From the NCBI GenBank assembly GCA_947627125.1, contig CANQUY010000008.1, positions 1 to 23,208 of the forward strand: a DNA stretch of 23,208 bases, in the 5' to 3' direction. A model generated the notes under the pieces. The model was not told the DNA's origin. It did not search any database and worked only from the letters and a program-made list of their open reading frames with translations. A program made the translations under genes and the position numbers. Source of the stretch: an uncultured Clostridia bacterium (GTDB lineage Bacteria > Bacillota > Clostridia > Christensenellales > Borkfalkiaceae). Below are positions 7,842 to 13,600 of the stretch, one piece after another. How positions within the stretch are numbered: position 1 is the stretch's first letter; every line of letters starts with the position of its first letter.

Positions 7842-8444
7842 TCACGCCGTTTCCAAGGCCGAAAGGAGCCGCAAAAACGCCTCGCTCTGCTCAAAATCGG
7901 AACTCTTCAGCCGAGCCAGCAATGTCCCCGCAAATGCCTTGTCCTGCCGCGAGATCGCCTCGGCCGCAAGCGCGATCGTTGGGTTCCCCTCGGGGAAGGA
8001 CTGCGCCGTTTCCCCAAGCGCAAATGCCAAAACCTGCTCCTTCGCCGCGTCGTCTGTTGCGAGGCGGAACTTCACCCGCGCCGCACTTCCCACAAGATAG
8101 TCCCGATAGCTGTATGCGGGAAGCCCCTCCGCCGACGGCGCACCGCTCTGACAGTAGGCAGAAAATCCCTCGTCCGCGTAGAGTTTCTCCCAACGCTCGA
8201 GGGCCTTTCCGTCCTCTCCTTCCTCAACCGCCACAAGATACGAACGCGCTAAACACTCCAAATCGCCCGACCGTTCGTACTCGCTGTATGCGAAATTCCC
8301 CGAAAGCCCGTCCATGCCCATCGAAGCCGTAAAATCCATCATGGTCTTGGGCGCGGCAAAACATAAGATCATGAGGATCAAAACGCCCAGCAAAACCGCA
8401 GCGCCGAATGTGATGAGCGCTGTCTTTAAAACAAGTTTCTTCAT
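7842..8444 (-). CDS. Uncharacterised single-pass membrane protein
   Basis: 200 residues. The ATG at 8444 has GGGAGG 4 bases upstream. It begins MKKLVLKTAL followed by one hydrophobic segment (about 8-30), then a mostly charged and helical region predicted outside the membrane. The C-terminal half has short alanine-rich helices (for example AKEQVLAFALGETAQSF and LAAEAISRQDKAFAGTLLAR), suggestive of a small alpha-helical repeat domain, but I do not recognise a family. It is monocistronic, with its own strong promoter, and is divergent from the lipoprotein gene at 8551 with 106 bases between start codons, so the two may be functionally linked. No catalytic motif was found. Confidence 0.8.
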   Translation of the reverse strand: MKKLVLKTALITFGAAVLLGVLILMILCFAAPKTMMDFTASMGMDGLSGNFAYSEYERSGDLECLARSYLVAVEEGEDGKALERWEKLYADEGFSAYCQSGAPSAEGLPAYSYRDYLVGSAARVKFRLATDDAAKEQVLAFALGETAQSFPEGNPTIALAAEAISRQDKAFAGTLLARLKSSDFEQSEAFLRLLSALETA

Positions 8445-8468
8445 GCCGCCTCCCTTTCTTTCCCATTT

Positions 8469-8497
8469 ATTCTATCATAGGCGTAAAAAAATTGCAA
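8469..8497 (-). promoter_or_regulatory. Promoter for the membrane protein gene at 8444
   Basis: TTGCAA (8497-8492), 17 bases including a T run, TAGAAT (8474-8469) on the minus strand. The expected start point is near 8462, giving a short leader that holds the GGGAGG ribosome site. Confidence 0.75.
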
Positions 8498-8507
8498 CCG
8501 TATCTGC

Positions 8508-8536
8508 GGGGAAAGTCATGAACTTTCCCCTTTTTT
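8508..8536 (+). terminator. Intrinsic-terminator-like hairpin in the leader of the 8551 gene
   Basis: GGGGAAAGT (8508-8516) pairs with ACTTTCCCC (8522-8530), loop of 5, followed by six T residues (8531-8536). It is a textbook plus-strand terminator shape, but no plus-strand gene lies upstream; the next codon of interest is the ATG at 8551, 15 bases later. It could attenuate the lipoprotein gene or stop read-through from further upstream. Confidence 0.65.
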
Positions 8537-8550
8537 CATATGGATATAGC

Positions 8551-9213
8551 ATGAAAAAACATAGTATCCCCTGTTTGTTGCTCCTTCTCTTCCCCCTTCT
8601 CCTCGCCGCCTGCGGAAAGTCCTACGACTACTCCGCCCATATCTCCGAACTCCGCAGCGATATCTTTATCGCCGAAACCGACGAGTTCTCCCTCACTCTC
8701 TCCTGCATCTCCCGCGAGTACCCCTACGCCGCCGACGGCGTTGCCTGTCCCCGCGCCGATCTTGTTGAAATTTCCCTCGTCCCCACCGTCAAAGCCGACG
8801 ATTTCAGCGTGTTTTTCAAGACTGAAACGGGCGAACAGGGCGGCGAGGCCTCCTTTCGCAACGCCTGCGGGGATTGGTTTTTTTCGGAAAGCGTCAGCGC
8901 ATTCCCCCAAAATACCGTTTCTATCCGCGTCAGTTGGGGAGATGAAACGCGCGAGGTGACCGCAACGTCCGTCAAGAACGAGAGGACGATTTCGTACACC
9001 GACGCCCTCAATTATGCTTTGACGGCGGAAAAGGACCGAATCGGCCGCATGACGAGCGGCGGAGCATTTTTGGGAGAATTTCACGTGAGATTGTTAAGGA
9101 GAGATAAGAATTATTATTATATTGGAATCATTGACACGGACGGTGAAACTCTCTCGCTTCTTCTTGACAGTGAGAGCGGCTCGATTCTCGCCCGCCGCGA
9201 CACCCGCGTCTGA
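8551..9213 (+). CDS. Uncharacterised lipoprotein with a PepSY-like C-terminal segment
   Basis: 220 residues. The start is set at the ATG at 8551 because it opens a lipoprotein signal peptide (MKKHSIP, then Leu/Pro-rich, then LLLAAC with Cys at about residue 21). The longer in-frame extension to 8314 lies antisense to the neighbouring gene. The ribosome site is weak (GGATATAGC). The C-terminal 80 residues run 'DALNYALTAEKDRIGRM' and 'YYYIGIIDTDGETLSLLLDS' then 'ESGSILARRD', which resembles the last strands of PepSY domains (a vDseTGkil pattern). A PepSY-like inhibitory or binding role outside the membrane is a guess. It is divergent to the 200-residue membrane protein. Translation from the upstream ATG at 8518 would disrupt the signal peptide. 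Confidence 0.8.
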   Translation: MKKHSIPCLLLLLFPLLLAACGKSYDYSAHISELRSDIFIAETDEFSLTLSCISREYPYAADGVACPRADLVEISLVPTVKADDFSVFFKTETGEQGGEASFRNACGDWFFSESVSAFPQNTVSIRVSWGDETREVTATSVKNERTISYTDALNYALTAEKDRIGRMTSGGAFLGEFHVRLLRRDKNYYYIGIIDTDGETLSLLLDSESGSILARRDTRV

Positions 9214-9251
9214 CCTTTACCCATGACCCACATGTTCACGCAACCCAGCTG

Positions 9252-9341
9252 TTCTGATTACGTCATGGTGAGCGTAGTCGAACCATCACCGCAGCATAAT
9301 AAGGTGATCCTTCGACGGAGCTCAGGATGACGTGATCAGAA
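9252..9341. repeat. Family 2 palindromic repeat, forward copy
   Basis: Outer arms TTCTGATTACGTCAT and ATGACGTGATCAGAA match at 14 of 15 positions as an inverted repeat. The core reads GGTGAGCGTAGTCGAACCAT and later AAGGTGATCCTTCGACGGAG. A second copy in reverse orientation lies at 20162-20230. It sits just after the lipoprotein gene stop and may also help end its transcript. Confidence 0.8.
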
Positions 9342-9370
9342 TGGCTGGTCGGTTCCTCGTCCCTCCCCCG

Positions 9371-9505
9371 CGTCATTCTGAGAACGGTAGAAGGATGAAA
9401 GGACGGGAACTGACCCGAAGAATCTCGCGGGGCGTATTCTGTGCGGCGAGATGCTTCGGTACTGCTCCCGCAGACTGCGTTTTTACTCCCCTTCTCAGCA
9501 TGACG
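9371..9505. repeat. Family 1 palindromic repeat, copy C (about 135 bp)
   Basis: Same ends and inner arms as copy B, with a diverged spacer after the left end. Between this copy and the small-RNA region the sequence (9506-9577) holds only a GC-rich remnant and an AT-rich stretch leading into the first peptide promoter. Confidence 0.85.
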
Positions 9506-9577
9506 CCGCCCTTGATATCCTCGCCCCCTATCCTCTTCTTGAGGGCGGGGATTTTTTCATACATTGCCAAAATTTAC

Positions 9578-9606
9578 TTGATTTTTTGCATATCTTATGA
9601 TACAAT
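9578..9606 (+). promoter_or_regulatory. Promoter of peptide mRNA 1
   Basis: TTGATT (9578-9583), 17 bases, TACAAT (9601-9606). The expected first base is G at 9613, exactly the first base of the conserved GCAACAAGGG leader. Confidence 0.8.
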
Positions 9607-9612
9607 CAATTT

Positions 9613-9692
9613 GCAACAAGGGTTCCTGTTGGCGGTTAGCTCCTTTTAGGGGGGAATATTAAGGATATTTCCACAAAAGGAGGTGCGTACAT
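9613..9692 (+). promoter_or_regulatory. Structured leader of peptide mRNA 1 (ribosome-site sequestering)
   Basis: In order: a 5' hairpin (AACAAGGGTTCCTGTT); GGCGGTTA (9631-9638), fully complementary to TAACCGCC (9792-9799) at the stop codon/terminator; CTCCTTTT (9640-9647), fully complementary to AAAAGGAG (9675-9682), which is the ribosome site; and between these a small stem GGAATAT...ATATTTCC. CTCCTTTT could also pair with the nearby GGGG run (9649-9654), giving an early, temporary fold. The order of elements is kept in the second copy. Confidence 0.7.
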
Positions 9693-9794
9693 ATGAGCGA
9701 TTTTTTCGATCTCATGATGCTTATCGCACTTTTGTCTGAAATGCTTGAGCGTTTCGACATTGAGTACATAGCGATCAAACGCAATAAAAAATAA
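9693..9794 (+). CDS. 33-residue peptide, candidate type I toxin (copy 1)
   Basis: ATG at 9693 with a strong AAAGGAGGT ribosome site 9 bases upstream; stop TAA at 9792 inside the terminator stem. The peptide starts MSDFFDLMMLIALLSEML and ends IEYIAIKRNKK. The first 18 residues are hydrophobic or amphipathic and the tail is basic, the general shape of small membrane-acting toxins, though the hydrophobic core is shorter than in Fst or TxpA. The last eight core residues (IEYIAIKR) are identical to those of the second copy at 10263-10370, while the DNA differs at third codon positions, so translation is well supported. The gene is convergent with an antisense RNA. I do not recognise the family; the toxin role is inferred from gene arrangement only. 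Confidence 0.75.
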   Translation: MSDFFDLMMLIALLSEMLERFDIEYIAIKRNKK

Positions 9795-9880
9795 CCGCCC
9801 TATGCGTGCTGGCTTCGGCGGTTATTTCGTTAAAATAACTTCAAGGAGCTGACCGCTAAACGGGGTTCAACCCTTGTTGC
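9785..9880 (-). ncRNA. Antisense small RNA 1, candidate antitoxin (about 96 nt)
   Basis: It starts at about 9880 from a consensus promoter and ends at the GC-rich stem followed by TTTTTTATT near 9785. It has no ORF of note. Its last ~45 bases are the reverse complement of the end of peptide mRNA 1 (stop codon and terminator loop). Its 5' half repeats, in the same sense, the mRNA leader motifs: GCAACAAGGGTT, then AGCGGTCAGCTCCTT. The CTCCTT (9848-9843) is complementary to the AAGGAG of the peptide ribosome site, so the RNA could block translation in trans as well as pair with the 3' end. Confidence 0.75.
9789..9827. terminator. Bidirectional terminator shared by peptide mRNA 1 and antisense RNA 1
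   Basis: The stem AAATAACCGCC with GGCGGTTATTT has a 17-base loop containing TGCGTGC. The minus side is followed by TTTTTTATT and is strong. The plus side has only TTTCGTT and is followed by an alternative stem (GTTATTT 9821-9827 with AAATAAC 9833-9839) that competes with the terminator. The peptide stop codon lies in the left arm. Confidence 0.75.
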
Positions 9881-9886
9881 ACCTTT

Positions 9887-9915
9887 ATTATAAACCACTT
9901 TCTCCCTTTTGTCAA
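9887..9915 (-). promoter_or_regulatory. Promoter of antisense RNA 1
   Basis: TTGACA (9915-9910), 17 bases, TATAAT (9892-9887): a perfect consensus promoter, better than that of the peptide mRNA, as expected if the antisense RNA must be in excess. First base near 9880. Confidence 0.88.
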
Positions 9916-9974
9916 CACTTTGGGGAGAATTTTTTTACCCCCGCCCCGCTCCCATAAAACCAGCGGGAGCACAT

Positions 9975-10071
9975 GTCCTCATTCCGAGCCCCGAAGGGGC
10001 GAGAGAATCTCGCTCTAAGAACGGAAGTCCGTAAGTTTACAAGATCCCCTCGCTTCGCTCGGAATGAGGAC
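9975..10071. repeat. Family 3 palindromic repeat between the two small-RNA units
   Basis: The ends GTCCTCATTCCGAGC and GCTCGGAATGAGGAC are perfect inverted repeats of 15 bases; inside are CCCCGAAGGGG and CGGAAGTCCG hairpins. It lies almost exactly midway between the two units. The bases around it (9916-9974 and 10072-10142) hold no gene that I can support. Confidence 0.75.
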
Positions 10072-10142
10072 TGAGGCTGTGTTCCTTCCCCACCCCTCCC
10101 CCGCACAATGAAAAACGGACGGAGTAATTTACGCAGAATCTA

Positions 10143-10171
10143 TTGACAAAACAAAAAATGTGTGCTACAAT
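10143..10171 (+). promoter_or_regulatory. Promoter of antisense RNA 2
   Basis: TTGACA (10143-10148), 17 bases, TACAAT (10166-10171). First base near 10176-10178, at the start of the conserved GCACAACAAGGG leader. Confidence 0.85.
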
Positions 10172-10175
10172 AAAA

Positions 10176-10272
10176 GCACAACAAGGGTTGACCTCGCTTA
10201 GCGGTTAGCTCCGAGTGTTATTAACTAGTAATAACCGCCGCAGCTTGCACGCATTAGGGCGGTTATTTTTTT
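10176..10272 (+). ncRNA. Antisense small RNA 2, candidate antitoxin (about 95 nt)
   Basis: Counterpart of the RNA at 9785-9880 in the opposite orientation. It begins with CACAACAAGGGTTGACC, has AGCGGTTAGCTCC (10200-10212), a short TTATTAACTAGTAATAA palindrome, then the terminator and seven T residues. Its 3' part is antisense to the last codons, stop and terminator of peptide mRNA 2. GCTCC could pair with the GGGGG-type ribosome site of that mRNA, but less well than in copy 1. It shows no credible ORF. Confidence 0.75.
10230..10267. terminator. Bidirectional terminator shared by antisense RNA 2 and peptide mRNA 2
   Basis: AATAACCGCC (10230-10239) pairs with GGCGGTTATT (10258-10267), with an 18-base loop containing GCACGCATTA. 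The plus side is followed by TTTTTTT. On the minus side the competing stem GTTATTA/TTAATAAC follows, the same arrangement as in copy 1. Confidence 0.75.
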
Positions 10273-10370
10273 ACGCGTTTGATTGCAATGTATTCGATTT
10301 CGTCAATGAGCTCGGTGAGCTTTTGGATAAGCTCGGTGAGCTGCATGAGAAGTTCGCATAACTCGCGCAT
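10263..10370 (-). CDS. 35-residue peptide, candidate type I toxin (copy 2)
   Basis: ATG at 10370, ribosome site AAAAGGGGGT 8 bases upstream, stop TAA at 10265-10263 inside the terminator stem. The peptide begins MRELCELLMQLTELIQKLTEL and ends IEYIAIKRVKK. Leu/Ile recur every three to four residues (4, 7/8, 11, 14/15, 18, 21/22, 25) with a repeated LTEL, giving a strongly amphipathic or coiled-coil helix rather than a classic membrane span. The front half has diverged from the copy-1 peptide, while the tail IEYIAIKR plus Lys-Lys is kept. The toxin role is inferred from arrangement; it could also be a membrane-active or protein-binding regulatory peptide. Confidence 0.75.
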   Translation of the reverse strand: MRELCELLMQLTELIQKLTELIDEIEYIAIKRVKK

Positions 10371-10453
10371 ACTACGCACCCCCTTTTGTTGGAAATATTC
10401 TCAAATATTCCCCCCTTAAAGGAGCTAACCGCCGAAACAAGGGCCCTTGTTGC
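10371..10453 (-). promoter_or_regulatory. Structured leader of peptide mRNA 2
   Basis: Same elements in the same order as leader 1: a 5' palindrome AACAAGGGCCCTTGTT (perfect here), GGCGGTTA (10433-10426) complementary to the stop/terminator arm (10265-10258), CTCCTTT (10424-10418) that can pair with AAAGGGG of the ribosome site with one G-U pair, and the GGAATATT...ATATTTCC stem. The 5' palindrome is formed by different bases in the two copies, with pairing retained. Confidence 0.7.
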
Positions 10454-10461
10454 TTGAAAGT

Positions 10462-10490
10462 ATTATATCATACAAAGGAAATGTTGTCAA
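10462..10490 (-). promoter_or_regulatory. Promoter of peptide mRNA 2
   Basis: TTGACA (10490-10485), 17 bases, TATAAT (10467-10462), minus strand; first base at 10455-10453. A perfect consensus, unlike the weaker -35 of the copy-1 peptide promoter. Confidence 0.85.
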
Positions 10491-10502
10491 GAGAATATAG
10501 GG

Positions 10503-10533
10503 AAGTCCCCTGCGGTGAAGCCGCAGGGGACTT
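10503..10533. terminator. Strong hairpin between the giant gene and peptide unit 2
   Basis: A perfect 13-bp stem (10503-10515 with 10521-10533), loop of 5. It lacks a clear T tract on either side. It is placed where minus-strand transcripts of the giant gene would end before reaching the peptide promoter, so an insulating or 3'-end-stabilising role is likely. Confidence 0.5.
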
Positions 10534-10547
10534 GAGATTTGGGATTC

Positions 10548-10660
10548 GTTGCCCACCCCCCTACCCCCCTCCTCGGGAGGGGGCATAGGAGAGCCACTCT
10601 CGGGAGGGGGCATGGAGCTCCCCCGCGCTCATCCTGAGCGCAGCGAAGGATCTCATAAAA
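10548..10660. repeat. G/C-run hairpins and repeat fragments downstream of the giant gene
   Basis: CCCCCTCCTCGGGAGGGGG forms a hairpin; CTCGGGAGGGGGCAT occurs twice (from about 10579 and about 10601), and the same block, starting TTGCCCACC, is found inside repeat copy D at about 18343-18380. At 10627-10651 there is an arm also seen at 7344-7369. There is no coding evidence in 10534-10687. Confidence 0.65.
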
Positions 10661-10687
10661 CCAACGGGGGCAGGGAGAAAATATTGC

Positions 10688-13600
10688 TTAGTTGTGCTTG
10701 CGGAGGAGGACGACGACGGCGAGAGCGCTGAGCGCAATGAGCGCCGAGCCGCCAACCGCAAGAGCGATCCAAAGGCCGTTGCTTTCGACGTTCCCGTTGT
10801 TCATGTTGGCCGTGAAAGCGGTCATCGAGGGTCCTTCCATTCCTTGATCGGAGGAGGCGGGGTAACCAGTATACTCCATACTATTGATTACAACATAGCT
10901 GTTATTTTTACCTTTAAGTGTTATGTTAATGACAAGTTGATAGTACTTATTGGTCCAATCCGCGTCAGTTGGAGCATTTACTGTGCACACTGTATTCTCA
11001 GTATACGAGAACGATTCAGAAGTGTATATCGCCTGAGAACTGTATGTGGGTGCAGAGCTGTCTGACGATATATTGGGTGCAACGTCGTAAACTTTCAGTA
11101 TTACGCTATTTATTGTTATCGTACTACTGCTTCCGTTCTTTATGGCACCAAGTGCAAATGATATTTTGGTTACTTTCCCTGCAATGGCTGTTGTGGATGA
11201 GATTTCTCTGTCATATGTAGCCGTACTACTTGCTTTACTCCCGCCTTTGCCACCAAAGCGCCACCCTCCGCTTTGAGTTACATTGCCACATACATTCCAT
11301 GTTACATCTCCACATTCGACATTACAATATGTTGCATAACCATTGTATGTTGCTTCGCTTGATTTGTCTGCCATAATTGTTTGTGCGAGCGTATACAGAG
11401 TGGATTCTTGTGCACCGGGTTCGGTTTGACCACCACCACCGGGTTCGGTTCCGCCTCCTGCAGGTTTTACGCCATCAAACACAATTTTTGTGAGCATTAC
11501 CTTCTGATTTTTATTGCCCGATACTGTTACATTAAATATGAACTCATAATAGCAATCTTTCCATTCCTTTTCTGCGGTTACTGTTTTTGTTGAACTTGCC
11601 GCAAACGAAATATTTTTTGAATCAATTTCTTGACCGCCGTTGGAAGGATTATCATTGTACACCTTTAGCGTGACAGAATTAACGGTGATTCCGCTATCTT
11701 TGGTACCAAAAGATACTTTGATTTCGGTTACTTTCCCAAGAATTGCATTTTTTGATGTAAGTTTACGGTCAACTTTTGTAACACTCTTGCCACCAAAGCC
11801 CCATCCACCAGAAAGTGTCGTGTTTAATTCAGCACTCCACGTTACGTTATCCACGGCTACATCGTAGGCATCGGCATAACTACCTTGAGTCCCACCTGAT
11901 ACATACTCTTGTTTTGGCATATTCAACGTATAAATCGTTTCGATTTTTTCGGGGGCCTCTTCCGCCTTGATAGTGAGGGTGACTTGTAAGGTGGCTGTGC
12001 CGGCGTTGCCGCAGGTGATAGCACCGGTGAGCTGGATCTGAACGTCGGCCGCACTGCGCTTGATCTTAAGAGTGGTATTGCCTTCGATCGACGCTGCGCT
12101 TTGGTCGGCGTCGGGCGTCGTGACCTCGACGCTCCATTTGATCGTAACGCCTTCCACGGTAGGAAGCTGCAAATCTTCAGTCAGTTCTTTATTCTCGAGC
12201 TGAGGCTTCAATGTTTCAACCGCGGCGTCAACCTTCTTTTGGCTTTCGTTGACGACGGTGAGTTTGAGCTCAGAGCCTTCAACCGCGAGCGTGTAAGAAT
12301 AGTCACCGATCGTAACAGCTTCGTCGGTTACTTCCACATCCGTCCAGTCGGCTTTTTTGCCGTCGATGACGAGCTCGACAACCAACGTACCATTCCAGCC
12401 GTTGGGAGTGAACTTAAAGATGGGCATATCGTCCACGTCTGCCTTTGCCTCTACGCCGTTGACCGTGAGAACAGCTTGACCCTTTGCCGTGCCCGTAATG
12501 TTCAAGCCAATCATAATGGTCAGCGTTTTCTCATCGTCACAACTATACGTCACTTCCCTCACGCTATAGCTGAACTCGGGCTCGGGCTTATTTGTCTTAA
12601 CGGTGAGCTTCAGTTGGTCACCTTCCGCTTCAAGGGTGTAAGTCCTATCGTTCATAGTCTTAGAGCCTACACCACGGCCGGCTGTGACATTCACGTCATA
12701 CGTCTTTTCGCCGATCTTGAGCTGAAGCAGAGCGCCTTCAACGTCACTCAAGGTCATGAGTTCAAACCAAAGTTTACTCTGACTCCCATTACCGATCATG
12801 TATTCGCTGCTTGCGCGAGTAGAAAGTTCTTGACCATTGACGAGAAGTTTTGCAGCTCTGAGATCATCTGCGGTATAGCCGGTTGTATCGACCCAAAAAT
12901 TGACCGTAACAGCGTTGGGATTATCCGGATTATCCGACCAAATCTCGGAATCATGGAACCCTGTGACAGTCTTTTCGACAGGCACTGTGCTCTCGGCTTT
13001 GACGGTGAGTTTGCCGTCGGAAACGGCGAGGGTGTAATTCACTGTTCCAACAGATTCGGGGTCTGTAATAACGCCGGCCCAAGCCGTGGGTTCGCTGCCG
13101 TTGATCTTGAGAGCGATTGTCACGGAATTGCCTATGGCAACAGGAAGAATGTTGTCACATGTAATTGTGTCACCCTCAAGGGTAGCCGCAACAGCGCGGC
13201 CGCCGATCGTGAGTTCGACCTTTGCGTCTGCAGGAGCTTCCGCATCGATCGTGATCATGATACCAAGCGTGTCTTCAGCTCCGATCAATGCAACCTCTGT
13301 GACGCTGTAAACGAGCTTTTCGACGATCTTACGGGTGACAGTGGTTTTAGCAACCAGTTCACCCGCTTCGTTGTACCATTCCAACTCAAACGTGGTAACG
13401 TCGCTTTCCCTTGCGTTATCTGCCGTTTGGATTTGAATCAATGACCCATCGATCAAGAAGCCTGCACCGCTGTTATGGGGATATTGCACTCCGTCAACCT
13501 TTACGCTTGCAACGCTGGTTTTAATAAAACCAAGATCAGAATCGCTGACCGCAAGTTTGAAGAAGTTCGCCCCATAGAAGTCGATTTCCCCAACCTGCTC

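Noticed and set aside
9613..9880. Reading each small-RNA unit as a simple MITE with terminal inverted repeats CAACAAGGG/CCCTTGTTG
   Set aside because: Promoters sit outside the repeats and are unrelated in sequence but all consensus, start points match the repeat edge, and the ORF tail shows silent-only change. Transposition in the past is not excluded.
10688..10800. LPXTG sorting signal at the C-terminus of the giant protein
   Set aside because: A hydrophobic span and basic tail are present, but no LPXTG or close variant was found before them.
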